Notes under the pieces: generated by a model
What the model was told of the DNA's origin: nothing
The model's database searches: none
What the model saw: only the letters and a program-made list of their open reading frames with translations
NCBI GenBank assembly: GCA_020635855.1
Contig: JACJYZ010000002.1
Coordinates: forward strand, 1,612,001-1,676,000
DNA: 64,000 nucleotides
Reading direction: 5' to 3'
From: Flavobacteriales bacterium
GTDB lineage: Bacteria; Bacteroidota; Bacteroidia; JACJYZ01
Program-made: the position numbers and the translations under genes
Shown here: one piece after another, positions 50,067-59,440 of the stretch
Layout of the letters: the number at the start of each line of letters is the position of its first letter
How positions within the stretch are numbered: position 1 is the stretch's first letter

Positions 50067-50284
50067 AATCTTGACTCGAATTAAAATATCATCTACATTT
50101 CCACCTCCAACAGTGATGCCGCCGGGAGTGAGGAAGTGGTGGGGATTTTGGAAATGTAGAGATTACAAAGACTCATTGCCAGGGGTTTTGAGGGAGCCGT
50201 GTGAGGTGTTTTAAACTATCCTTTGAGTGTGATTTGTGGGGTTGGAAAGAGGGGATAAAGACACCTTTTGGTTTAATAGCCGGA

Positions 50285-50290
50285 GTTAGC
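50285..50290 (+). other. Left-boundary core site of the cassette array (GTTAGC)
   Basis: GTTAGCGGCAAC has the same GTTAGC core that ends all three attC-like sites downstream, but no matching left half was found upstream. It may be the remnant of an attC or attI-like site marking the start of the first cassette. Confidence 0.45.
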
Positions 50291-50354
50291 GGCAACACAT
50301 ATTAAACCTTAAGCATTATTTGTAGTCAAATGACAAATCATTAAATCAAGACAT

Positions 50355-51890
50355 ATGAAGCAGATTATTACTTTCTTCGGAATTGTTTTCCTACTATGTT
50401 CTTCGCAAGTTAAAGCACAAGTGCCACCACAATGGGACACGGCAAAAGTTGAACTAACATTTAAACTCAATCAGATAAACAACGAAATTCTGAACCGTTG
50501 GGACAACCACCTCTATTGTACAGACTTTGCAGGAAATTTAATGCTTGCAAACAGCAATAGAGGTTACGCGTTATTTACACCTGATACTGCTTTCCCTTAT
50601 CCTATACCCGTTTATCAAAATGCACTTTATGCCAAAATTGACACTATGTTAATGGCATTTGACACTTTAGGATATAAAGCTGTTGATGTGACACTCCAAT
50701 ATCCAATGCTAGTTGACTCCTTTACAAACTCACAATACTACCTAGATTTTTATGTGACTGTTTGTCAAAAAATAAAACAAAAAGGATTCAAATTAATTAT
50801 AGGTTGTCAAGCAGCTTTCGTTGATTCTGTTTTTGGAGAACCAAAACTGACCAGCGATATTGAAAAACACTACTTCAATCCAGACAATAATATTTTCACG
50901 AATGATTCTCTCGAAATCGCCCGATTTAAACTGGAAAAATTACAAATGATGCAGACCATTATAGACTCCTTGCAACCTGACTACCTGACATTGGAAATGG
51001 AGCCACAGACACAAGAATACAATCTATATAATCTAATTGACTATAGTGTTGACAGCACCATTTCGCTTGTCAATTATTTTATCACAAATCTAAATACCGG
51101 TGCGACATTGCTCGGTGCCGGTGCCGGAACATGGGACGATTATAACTTTTTTGAAAAAATTGCTACGCTAACAAATGTTGACTACATTGATTATCACATA
51201 TATCCGCCTCACTTCAATTATATAAATGATATTGCTTTTAAAATAGATTCCGTAGCAGATGCTAACAATAAAAAACTGGTGATTGGGGAGTCATGGTGTT
51301 ATAAAGCAACAAATAGTGAGATGACCAACATCAATCAACCTGTGGCAACCAGTCAACTGATTTACTCGAGAGACGTATTCGATTATTGGGTTTCAATTGA
51401 TACTCTTTTCGTTAAGGCAATGGTAAATTTATCACAACAATCCAAAATAGAGTTAGTACAATTTCATTGGCCAAATGTAATGTTTGGACAGTTAACATAT
51501 GATTTTCTAACTCACTTTTCAATGCCGTCTGGACAAATTCTAAATCTTGGAGCGCAGACTGGTTACCAAAATATGTTTCAATTTAATCTTTCGCCTATTG
51601 GTATTTATACAAGTGAAGCAATTGACAATATTTGTTTAACAACAGGAATTGATGAGAACACATTTACTCCGAAAATTTTTATATACCCAAATCCTGCACA
51701 AAATACCATTAACATTGAAACTTCTGAATCCATAAAAGCGATTTCAATAATTGATATGACAGGGAAAATAATTTTGCGAAAAAGTAATTCCAATCAAGTA
51801 CATCTGCCAGACCTACAAAATGGTTTGTACTTAATAAAAATTGAAACAGGGACTGGCTATTTAACACGTAAATTAATAATTGAAAAATAA
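50355..51890 (+). CDS. Secreted glycoside-hydrolase-like protein with T9SS sorting domain (cassette 1)
   Basis: 511 residues. Signal peptide ending near VKAQ (residue 22). The body resembles a TIM-barrel GH-A hydrolase (GH53/GH5-like): strands ending in DVTLQYPML, LIIGCQAAF, YLTLEMEPQTQ (candidate acid/base E) and KLVIGESWC (candidate nucleophile E). No catalytic assignment is certain. C-terminal about 80 residues (IYPNPAQNTINIETSESIKA ... NGLYLIKIETGTGYLTRKLI) form a type A T9SS sorting domain. Markedly AT-rich against the core genes. It is followed by an attC-like site 8 bases after the stop, so it is the cargo of a cassette, large for that class. Confidence 0.75.
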   Translation: MKQIITFFGIVFLLCSSQVKAQVPPQWDTAKVELTFKLNQINNEILNRWDNHLYCTDFAGNLMLANSNRGYALFTPDTAFPYPIPVYQNALYAKIDTMLMAFDTLGYKAVDVTLQYPMLVDSFTNSQYYLDFYVTVCQKIKQKGFKLIIGCQAAFVDSVFGEPKLTSDIEKHYFNPDNNIFTNDSLEIARFKLEKLQMMQTIIDSLQPDYLTLEMEPQTQEYNLYNLIDYSVDSTISLVNYFITNLNTGATLLGAGAGTWDDYNFFEKIATLTNVDYIDYHIYPPHFNYINDIAFKIDSVADANNKKLVIGESWCYKATNSEMTNINQPVATSQLIYSRDVFDYWVSIDTLFVKAMVNLSQQSKIELVQFHWPNVMFGQLTYDFLTHFSMPSGQILNLGAQTGYQNMFQFNLSPIGIYTSEAIDNICLTTGIDENTFTPKIFIYPNPAQNTINIETSESIKAISIIDMTGKIILRKSNSNQVHLPDLQNGLYLIKIETGTGYLTRKLIIEK

Positions 51891-51898
51891 GTGCAGCC

Positions 51899-52026
51899 GC
51901 TAACATTGTATAAGAGCAATAGCGGGTGAAGTACTGAAATTGAAAGTAGTGCATTTAATAAACTTTTGTGGTAGCGGACAGGGAATCGCCTTGAAATCCG
52001 CTACTGCTCTTATACTCAACGTTAGC
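51899..52026 (+). repeat. attC-like recombination site 1
   Basis: A 128-bp imperfect inverted repeat: the left end GCTAAC, ATTG, TATAAGAGCAATAGCGG mirrors the right end CCGCTACTGCTCTTATA, CTCAAC, GTTAGC. Extra unpaired bases (GTTGA-type) lie only on the right arm, and the central 70 bases are unpaired. This is the layout of integron attC sites. Confidence 0.75.
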
Positions 52027-52049
52027 AAACATTTAAAATAAAACATAGC

Positions 52050-53735
52050 ATGAACAGAACACTATTTGCATTTTGTACCCTACTGGTTAGCATTGGTGTT
52101 AATGCCCAAACCTTTGAATGGGCAAAATCATTCGGGAGTAGCCTAGCTGATTATGGGCTTTCCATTGCCTTGGATGCATCAGGGAATGTCTATACCACAG
52201 GATACTTTCAAGGAACAGCAGATTTCGATCCAGGAGCAGGAACAGCCAATCGTACTTCGTCAGGAGGTCGTGATATTTGGGTTCAGAAATTGGATGCTTC
52301 CGGTAATTTTATCTGGGCAAGATCCTTTGGTGGAAGTTTAGATGATATCGGCAGGTCCATCACCGTGGATGCATCGGGGAATGTATATACTACAGGATAC
52401 TTTCAAGGAACAGCAGATTTCGATCCGGGAGCAGGAACAGCTAACATTACTTCAGCCGGGAATGAAGATATTTTTATTCAGAAATTGGATGCTTCCGGTA
52501 ATTTTTTATGGGCGAAATCATTCGGGGGTAGCTTAGCTGATTATGGACTTTCCATTGCCGTGGATGCAGCAGGAAATGTCTATACGACAGGTTACTTCCA
52601 AGGCACAGCAGATTTCGATCCGGGAGCAGGAACAGCCAACCATTCTTCGGCAGGAAATGAAGATATTTTCGTACAAAAACTAGACACTTCCGGTAATTTT
52701 GTTTGGGCAAGATCTTTTGGAGATAGCAATTCTGATCGTGGAAATTCAATCTGCGTGGATGCGTCAAGCAATGTATATACAACTGGAGGCTTTGATGGAA
52801 CGGTAGATTTCGACCCGGGAGCAGGAACAACCAACCTTACCTCGGAAGGGTCTTTGGATGTTTATGTGCAAAAACTAAACTCTACTGGTAATTTCGTCTG
52901 GACAAAATCATTTGGGGGCAGCTTAAATGATCAAGGATTTTCCATCACCGTGGATGATTCAGGAAATGTCCATACCACAGGAAGTTTCGAAGGAACAGTA
53001 GATTTCGACCCGGGAGCAGGATCAGCCACCAGAACTTCGTCAGGGTCATTGGATGTTTTTGTGCAAAAACTAAACGCATCAGGTACTTATGATTGGGCAA
53101 TATCTTTCGGGGCAAGCTCTTCAGATCAAGGATATTCCGTCACTGTGGATGCATCAGGAAATGTCTATACCACAGGAAGCTTCCTAGGAACAGCAGATTT
53201 CGATCCGGGATCGGGAACAGCTAACCTCACTTCGGCAGGACCTTGGGATGTTTTTATTCAAAAAATTAACGCTTCCGGTAATTTTGTTTGGGCAAAATCT
53301 TTTGGGGGAAATTCAATTGATGCAGGAAATGCCATCACTGTGGATGCATCAGGAAATGTCTATACTACAGGACATTTCGCGGGAACAGTAGATTTCGATC
53401 CGGGAGTAGGAACGGCAAACCTTACCTCGGCAGGAAATTATGATGTTTTTGTGCAAAAACTGAGTCAAGGAGTAAGCGGAATATTAGACATAGGTGCAGG
53501 AATTCAAATAAGAGCTTTCCCTAACCCCAGCAAGGGATTGGTGCAACTATTTTTTGAGAAAGCGTTTAATAATGTGGAAATTACCCTTACCGATTTTCAA
53601 GGAAAAGTAGTTTTTACCAAACAACTGGATGTAACTACAAATGAAAAAATGGAAATTGAGGGAAGCGCAGGAATTTACTTCTTGAATGTAAAAACACCGC
53701 AAGGACAGAATGTATTGAAGTTGATAAAAGAATAA
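52050..53735 (+). CDS. SBBP beta-propeller repeat protein with T9SS sorting domain (cassette 2)
   Basis: 561 residues. Signal peptide ending near VNAQ. Seven tandem repeats of about 65 residues follow (WAKSFGGSLADYGLSI..., VDASGNVYTTGYFQGTADFD, PGAGTANRTSSGGRDIWVQK), each with an SBBP blade-like motif and a DFDPGAGT loop, predicting a beta-propeller or filamentous adhesin-like surface protein. The C-terminus (RAFPNPSKGLVQLFFEKAFN ... GIYFLNVKTPQGQNVLKLI) is a T9SS type A sorting domain. Repeats are also similar at DNA level (195-bp period), so copy number may vary. It ends 6 bases before attC-like site 2. Confidence 0.85.
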   Translation: MNRTLFAFCTLLVSIGVNAQTFEWAKSFGSSLADYGLSIALDASGNVYTTGYFQGTADFDPGAGTANRTSSGGRDIWVQKLDASGNFIWARSFGGSLDDIGRSITVDASGNVYTTGYFQGTADFDPGAGTANITSAGNEDIFIQKLDASGNFLWAKSFGGSLADYGLSIAVDAAGNVYTTGYFQGTADFDPGAGTANHSSAGNEDIFVQKLDTSGNFVWARSFGDSNSDRGNSICVDASSNVYTTGGFDGTVDFDPGAGTTNLTSEGSLDVYVQKLNSTGNFVWTKSFGGSLNDQGFSITVDDSGNVHTTGSFEGTVDFDPGAGSATRTSSGSLDVFVQKLNASGTYDWAISFGASSSDQGYSVTVDASGNVYTTGSFLGTADFDPGSGTANLTSAGPWDVFIQKINASGNFVWAKSFGGNSIDAGNAITVDASGNVYTTGHFAGTVDFDPGVGTANLTSAGNYDVFVQKLSQGVSGILDIGAGIQIRAFPNPSKGLVQLFFEKAFNNVEITLTDFQGKVVFTKQLDVTTNEKMEIEGSAGIYFLNVKTPQGQNVLKLIKE

Positions 53736-53740
53736 CGTTC

Positions 53741-53869
53741 GCTAACAGCGTATATGTGAAATAGCGGATGAAGTGGTATATCAAAGGTCTGCGCGTCTAT
53801 GAAACTTTGTGCTAACCAGACAGGTAAATATTTCTAATCCGCTAATTCACATATACGCAAACCGTTAGC
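53741..53869 (+). repeat. attC-like recombination site 2
   Basis: 129 bp. Left: GCTAACA then GCGTATATGTGAAATAGCGG; right: CCGCTAATTCACATATACGC, AAACC, GTTAGC. Outer arms pair, with extra bases (AAACC) on the right arm only. Confidence 0.75.
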
Positions 53870-53915
53870 AGCAACCTAAAAGGACAGTCAAACAGGAGAA
53901 TTAAGAGCAGTTAAA

Positions 53916-54518
53916 ATGACGAAACAGAACATTGATACAGATTTCTTATCAGCACTGAAATTCGAGCCATTGACAAATAGCAATTGGAATAAGTTTGTAG
54001 AACTTTTTGGAGTAAAAGGTGCTTGCGGAAATTGTTGGTGTATGTCGTTTCGACTAAACAAATCTAACTTTGAAGAAGGAAAATCAAATGACGGAAATAA
54101 AAACGCAATGAAACGACTTGTTACGGACAACCAACCAACGGGACTTCTTGGTTTTTATGAAGGAATACCCATTGCGTGGTGTGCATTTGCACCAAGAGAA
54201 GACTTTCCTAAATTGCAAAAATCAAGAGTTCATAAGCCTATAGACAAAAAACAAGTATGGTCAGTTCCCTGTACTTTTATCGCAAAAGATTTCAGACGAC
54301 AAGGCGTTTCTGTTGAGCTTTTAAAAGGACTTATCAAATACGCAAAAACACAAGGAATTAAAATTATTGAAGCCTACCCAACAATCCCTACACAAGAAAA
54401 ACTTCCTGACGCTTTTGCGTGGATAGGTTTGTACAGGTCATTTGAAAGAGCAGGGTTTGAAATCGTTGACCGTACATCAAAAAATCGTCCCATGGTTCGT
54501 TATTACATTGACAATTAA
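53916..54518 (+). CDS. GNAT-family N-acetyltransferase (cassette 3)
   Basis: 200 residues. A GNAT fold with an N-terminal cysteine-rich motif GACGNCWCMSF found in one GNAT subfamily, and the acetyl-CoA-binding motif A in CTFIAKDFRRQGVSVELLKG (R-R-Q-G-V). The C-terminal strand FERAGFEIVDRTSKNRPMVR completes the domain. Substrate unknown. Its stop lies 8 bases before the DinB gene; both share one cassette. Confidence 0.88.
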   Translation: MTKQNIDTDFLSALKFEPLTNSNWNKFVELFGVKGACGNCWCMSFRLNKSNFEEGKSNDGNKNAMKRLVTDNQPTGLLGFYEGIPIAWCAFAPREDFPKLQKSRVHKPIDKKQVWSVPCTFIAKDFRRQGVSVELLKGLIKYAKTQGIKIIEAYPTIPTQEKLPDAFAWIGLYRSFERAGFEIVDRTSKNRPMVRYYIDN

Positions 54519-54526
54519 CCTAAAAA

Positions 54527-54994
54527 ATGAAAGAATATTTAATCAAACTCTTTAACTATAACGATTGGGCAAATCGCAAATTGCTTGAAATTATAAAACA
54601 ACTTCCAGACAAAGAAGATGCAATAAAGTTGTTTAGTCATCTCATTACCTCACAAGATAAATGGCTGAATAGAGTTACACGACAAACAGACGATAATTCT
54701 TACCATTGGTTTGGACAAATATTTCCCATAGAGAGTATTGAGAAAAATTGGTTGGAAAGTTTTCAAAAATGGGCTGACACACTGCAATCAGCAAGTGAAT
54801 CAGATTTGAATAATAACATTGTATTTGTTCGCGTGACCGACAAAAAAGAAATGAAAGTAAAATTGAAAGACATTATTCTTCAATTAAATTATCATTCAAT
54901 TCATCACAGAGCACAAATAAACAAACTAATCAGTCAGCAAGGTTTGACACCACCACCGACAGACTATATTTTAACTGCAATTGAAGAAGTTTGA
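54527..54994 (+). CDS. DinB-family protein (cassette 3)
   Basis: 155 residues. DinB four-helix fold: LFNYNDWANRKLLEII, LFSHLITSQDKWLNRVTRQ (metal-ligand His), and IILQLNYHSIHHRAQINKLI with the second histidine pair. These are putative metal-dependent enzymes of thiol transfer or hydrolysis; substrate unknown. Probably co-transcribed with the GNAT gene. The stop is 21 bases before attC-like site 3. Confidence 0.88.
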   Translation: MKEYLIKLFNYNDWANRKLLEIIKQLPDKEDAIKLFSHLITSQDKWLNRVTRQTDDNSYHWFGQIFPIESIEKNWLESFQKWADTLQSASESDLNNNIVFVRVTDKKEMKVKLKDIILQLNYHSIHHRAQINKLISQQGLTPPPTDYILTAIEEV

Positions 54995-55015
54995 CTTAAA
55001 TAAAAAAGGTATGCT

Positions 55016-55144
55016 GCTAACAATGGCTATACGTAATGCGGGTGAAAGTGCCAGCCGAAAGGTCGGAGCTTTGGCTACCGTCCGTGCCAAACCTAAAGTG
55101 AAGTACCTTGAAATCCCGCACTACGCATAGCCTAGACCGTTAGC
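55016..55144 (+). repeat. attC-like recombination site 3
   Basis: 129 bp. Left: GCTAACAAT then GGCTATACGTAATGCGGG; right: CCCGCACTACGCATAGCC, TAGACC, GTTAGC. Pairing arms have a few mismatches and right-side extra bases, as in sites 1 and 2. It marks the end of the array; the next gene is GC-rich. Confidence 0.75.
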
Positions 55145-55275
55145 AATAATGCGCCAAAGACAGACAGTTCCGCCGCCGCCTGAAACAACAGACTGGTTTA
55201 AGAAAGAAGATTAGCCTCAGATAGCTTTCCCACCTTTTTGTAACTTTCACCCCCTTCAACCGTCTTTGATTTTCA

Positions 55276-57792
55276 ATGGTTCTCGTCCGGGTGTACCTTT
55301 TTGTTTGTTTGCTGCTCGCGTGTATGAACGCGGGCGCCCACCAGCTGTCGGGTGAGGTGAAGGACGAGCGCGGATTTCCCGTGCCTTTTGCAAGTATTTA
55401 TTTGGAGAACACCACCTATGGCGTGGCATCCAACGCCAGGGGCTGGTACTACCTGGAGCTGCAGCCGGGCACGTACCGTGTCGTGTTCCAGGCGGTGGGC
55501 TTTGCCACGGTGGTAAGGGAGGTGACCATGCCCGACCATGACCTGTCGCTGAACGTGGTGCTGGAAGCGGCTCCGGTGAACCTCGGCGAGGTGACCGTTA
55601 CCGAAGACAAGCGTGACATCGCCATGGAGATCATCCGCAAGGCGATCGACAAACGGAAGTCCTACCTGGATGCCTACACCGCCTACACCTGCGACACCTA
55701 CATCAAGGCTTCCCTCGAGAAAGAATACGCCGACATGCGCGACAGCCTCATCCCCGGCCTCGTCAAACGGGAGCGCCTTAACTTCATTGAGTCGTACGGA
55801 CAAACCAACGTGGGCCCGGGCGGACAGGTAAAAGAAATCAAAACCGCTTACCGCGACCTGGCCGACAAGAAAATCGCCACCGTGCAGGTGCACGTGAGCA
55901 CCGACGACCGCCGCGGTCCCGACAATTACATGGAGCACAACCCCTACCTGTTCTATACATCTGTTTCCGACGGCAACTTCAACTTCTACCAGAACTTGCT
56001 GAACATCCCCAGGCTGGGCGACAAGCCCTACATCTCCCCCATCGCCGCCATGGCGCCCGTATCCTACAAGTACTACTTCGAGGAGTCGTTCTTCGAAGAC
56101 GGCAAACAGATCAACAAGATCAAAGTGGTGCCCCGCAATTCGGAAGGCGCCCTCTTCTCCGGCTACCTCTACATCGAGGAGAACAGCTGGGCCCTGAAGG
56201 CCGTGGACCTCACCCTGCCCGGCGCCAGCACCCACTTCTACCGCAACTTCCGCATCATCCAGAACTATGAACAAACACCCGACTCCACCTGGGTGATCGG
56301 CCGCCAGTCGTTTTTCTACGACGCCCGCAACGGACGCATGCGCCTCATCGGCAACACCGTGGTGGTGTATTCGCAATACAACCTCCGTCCCGAATTCCCG
56401 CCCCGCTTTTTCGACAACGAGCTGCGGCGCATCGAAGACACCGCCTACGACAAGGACACCACCTACTGGAACGACCTCCGCCCCGTGACCCTCAAGCCGG
56501 AAGAGAAGGTATACATTCATACGCAGGACAGCATCCGCACCTACCACAACAGCGTGCCCTACCTCCGGGAGCAAGACAGCATCCGCAACCGCATCACCTT
56601 CTGGGATGTGGTGGCGAACGGCGTCGGACTGTACTACCGCGACAAGGGTACCTCCTATTTCATCTATTCCCTGATGCAGTCGGTGCGACCGTTCAGCGTG
56701 GGTGGCTACCACCATGCCCTCGGCGGCACCTTCACCAAAGAATGGAGCAAGGCCACCAAGCTGGTAACCACGGGCGAGGTGGACTACGGCTTCGTGAACC
56801 GCGTGGTGAAAGGCTATGCCCGGGTGAACTACCTCTACCACCCGAAACGCTTCGGCAAGTTTTATGTCAAGGGCGGTGATACCTATTCAATGATCAACGG
56901 GTATGAATCGCTGGCCGCCACGTTCAGCCGCAGCAACTATGTGCACAAACGCTTCGGCGGTGTGGGCCACGAGATGGAACTGGTGAACGGCCTCTTCCTG
57001 GATGTGGCCACCGAGTATGCGGCCCGCCGCCCCATCACCGACCTGGTGCTGTCGCAATGGTCGCAGGAGCTGTTCGGCGACAGCCTGAACTCACCCCAGA
57101 ACTTCGAAGCCTACAACGAACTGCTGCTGGATGTGGAGCTGAGCTTCACCCCCCAACAGGAATTCTACACCGAGCCCTACCGGAAGATCATCGTGGGATC
57201 CAAATACCCGACCTTCACCCTGCACTACAAGAAAGGCGTAAACGGCATCTTCAACAGCGATGTCGACTACGACTTCCTGCAACTGTCGGTGGAAGACAAG
57301 ATGAAGATCGGTACGCTGGGCGAATCCAAGGTGGCGATCTACGCCGGTAAGTTTTTGCGCAGCGAAGACATCCGCCTGGTGGACCAGAAGTTCTTCCGCG
57401 GCTCGGATTACTTCTTCTACAGCAACCCGATCAAGTCCTTCCAGCTGCTGGGCCCCACGCTGGCCACGCGTCAGTCGTTCCTGCAGGCGCACTACATCCA
57501 CCACTTCAACGGCGCCCTGATGAACAAGGTGCCGCTGGTGAAAAAGCTCAGGATGAAATCCGTCGGCGGCGCCAGCATCCTTTTCATCGACGATGTATCC
57601 ACCCTCGACCGCGAACCGTTCCGCCATGCCGAGGCGTATGTCGGACTGGAAAAGGAGTTCGTGCTCTGGCGCCAGCTAATGAAGATCGGTGCCTACTACG
57701 TGGCGGCCGACAGCAACCACTCACGCATGGAAGGCAACTTCAAGTTCGGGATTGACTTCTTTAATTCGTTTACGAACAGTTGGAGCTACTGA
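55276..57792 (+). CDS. DUF5686 and carboxypeptidase-regulatory-like outer-membrane protein
   Basis: 838 residues. Signal peptide (VYLFVCLLLACMNAGA), a carboxypeptidase-regulatory-like domain (25-105: LSGEVKDERGFPVPFASIYL, NLGEVTVTEDK), then the DUF5686 region to the end (KAIDKRKSYLDAYTAYTCDT, DSTWVIGRQSFFYDARNGRM, NGVGLYYRDKGTSY, ending FKFGIDFFNSFTNSWSY, an aromatic beta-signal). The C-terminal half is a predicted outer-membrane beta-barrel. The family is common in Bacteroidota with no defined substrate. It is strongly GC-rich, in contrast to the adjacent AT-rich cassette array. Confidence 0.9.
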   Translation: MVLVRVYLFVCLLLACMNAGAHQLSGEVKDERGFPVPFASIYLENTTYGVASNARGWYYLELQPGTYRVVFQAVGFATVVREVTMPDHDLSLNVVLEAAPVNLGEVTVTEDKRDIAMEIIRKAIDKRKSYLDAYTAYTCDTYIKASLEKEYADMRDSLIPGLVKRERLNFIESYGQTNVGPGGQVKEIKTAYRDLADKKIATVQVHVSTDDRRGPDNYMEHNPYLFYTSVSDGNFNFYQNLLNIPRLGDKPYISPIAAMAPVSYKYYFEESFFEDGKQINKIKVVPRNSEGALFSGYLYIEENSWALKAVDLTLPGASTHFYRNFRIIQNYEQTPDSTWVIGRQSFFYDARNGRMRLIGNTVVVYSQYNLRPEFPPRFFDNELRRIEDTAYDKDTTYWNDLRPVTLKPEEKVYIHTQDSIRTYHNSVPYLREQDSIRNRITFWDVVANGVGLYYRDKGTSYFIYSLMQSVRPFSVGGYHHALGGTFTKEWSKATKLVTTGEVDYGFVNRVVKGYARVNYLYHPKRFGKFYVKGGDTYSMINGYESLAATFSRSNYVHKRFGGVGHEMELVNGLFLDVATEYAARRPITDLVLSQWSQELFGDSLNSPQNFEAYNELLLDVELSFTPQQEFYTEPYRKIIVGSKYPTFTLHYKKGVNGIFNSDVDYDFLQLSVEDKMKIGTLGESKVAIYAGKFLRSEDIRLVDQKFFRGSDYFFYSNPIKSFQLLGPTLATRQSFLQAHYIHHFNGALMNKVPLVKKLRMKSVGGASILFIDDVSTLDREPFRHAEAYVGLEKEFVLWRQLMKIGAYYVAADSNHSRMEGNFKFGIDFFNSFTNSWSY

Positions 57793-59280
57793 AAATAAAT
57801 TAGGAATTAGAAATTAGGAATTAGGAATTGGGCAAACGTGCGGAGGTTGGCATTTGTCTATGGAGGAGCAGGCGCGAATGTCCAGGCAAAAGCTTTGAAC
57901 TGTATAGGCACATAGCACAGATAAACCGACGATGAGCATTTCTAATTTCTAATTTCTAATTCCCCCTCCGTCGGGCTTTTCGCTTATACTGCCGGAAGAT
58001 ATGAGACACCGTATATGTGTAAAAGTCCTGAACCACATAGGCACATAGCACACATAAACAGCCTATGTGAATGCCTATTGTGGCCTCCATGCCTATGCGG
58101 TTTTATTGAATAATTACGAGTGACGGATTACGAATGACGAATGGGCAAACGTGCGGAGGTTGGCATTTGTCTATGGAGGAGCAGGCGCGAATGTCCAGGC
58201 AAAAGCTTTGAACCACATAGGCACATAGCACACATAAACAGCCTATGTGAATGCCTATTGTGGCCTCCATGCCTATGTGGTTTTATTGAATAATTACGAG
58301 TGACGGATTACGAATGACGAATGGGCAAACGTGCGGAGGTTGGCATTTGTCTATGGAGGAGCAGGCGCGAATGTCCAGGCAAAAGCTTTGAACTGTATAG
58401 GCACATAGCACAGATAAACCGACGATGAGCATTTCTAATTTCTAATTTCTAATTCCCCCTCCGTCGGGCTTTTCGCTTATACTGCCGGAAGATATGAGAC
58501 ACCGTATATGTGTAAAAGTCCTGAACCACATAGGCACATAGCACACATAAACAGCCTATGTGAATGCCTATTGTGGCCTCCATGCCTATGTGGTTTTATT
58601 GAATAATTACGAGTGACGGATTACGAATGACGAATGGGCAAACGTGCGGAGGTTGGCATTTGTCTATGGAGGAGCAGGCGCGAATGTCCAGGCAAAAGCT
58701 TTGAACCACATAGGCACATAGCACACATAAACAGCCTATGTGAATGCCTATTGTGGCCTCCATGCCTATGTGGTTTTATTGAATAATTACGAGTGACGGA
58801 TTACGAATGACGAATGGGCAAACGTGCGGAGGTTGGCATTTGTCTATGGAGGAGCAGGCGCGAATGTCCAGGCAAAAGCTTTGAACTGTATAGGCACATA
58901 GCACAGATAAACCGACGATGAGCATTTCTAATTTCTAATTTCTAATTCCCCCTCCGTCGGGCTTTTCGCTTATACTGCCGGAAGATATGAGACACCGTAT
59001 ATGTGTAAAAGTCCTGAACCACATAGGCACATAGCACACATAAACAGCCTATGTGAATGCCTATTGTGGCCTCCATGCCTATGTGGTTTTATTGAATAAT
59101 TACGAGTGACGGATTACGAATGACGAATGGGCAAGCGTGCGGAGGTTGGCATTTGTCTATGGAGGAGCAGGCGCGAATGTCCAGGCAAAAGCTTTGAACC
59201 ATATAGGCACATAGCCCAGATAAACCGACGATCTACATTTCTAATTTCTAATTCCTAATTTCTAATTATTAATTAAACGT
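57793..59280 (+). repeat. Modular non-coding tandem array (A-B-C-A-C, 493-bp period)
   Basis: Module A (about 71 bp, starts GGGCAAACGTGCGGAGG) occurs at 57830, 58143, 58323, 58636, 58816 and 59129, spaced alternately 313 and 180. Module B (about 133 bp, with a CTAATTT heptad tract and a TCCGTCGGGC segment) follows every second A. Module C (about 109 bp, a CACATAGG octad hairpin, CACATAGGC/GCCTATGTG) follows B or A. Copies are nearly identical. AATTAGG heptads precede the array and their inverse (TTCTAAT) ends it. No ORF of 60 residues is present. Confidence 0.85.
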
Positions 59281-59440
59281 AGCGTACCTATGGCACGCTG
59301 AAATCCACCATCGAATTGCTTGCTACCAATGTGTTGCTCCGATGGAGCAATCAGCCAACCAAATCGTTGGTTTAGATGAACAAATGCTTAACTATACTGG
59401 CACATAGCACAGATAAACCGACGATCTAAATCCCTAATTC
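59277..59440. repeat. REP-like hairpin cluster
   Basis: Three small hairpins: AGCGT/ACGCT (59280-59299), TTGCTCC/GGAGCAA (59334-59350) and CCAAC/GTTGG (59356-59371), followed by a fragment of module B (GGCACATAGCACAGATAAAC at 59400-) and CTAATTC heptads up to the next stop codon. No gene. Confidence 0.6.

Noticed and set aside
55261..56841. Long reverse-strand frame opposite the DUF5686 gene
   Set aside because: A GC-rich shadow frame; the forward frame has a signal peptide, known domains and a beta-signal.
57793..59280. Short protein genes in the 57.8-59.3 kb array
   Set aside because: No frame of 60 codons; the repeated modules have stops in every frame.
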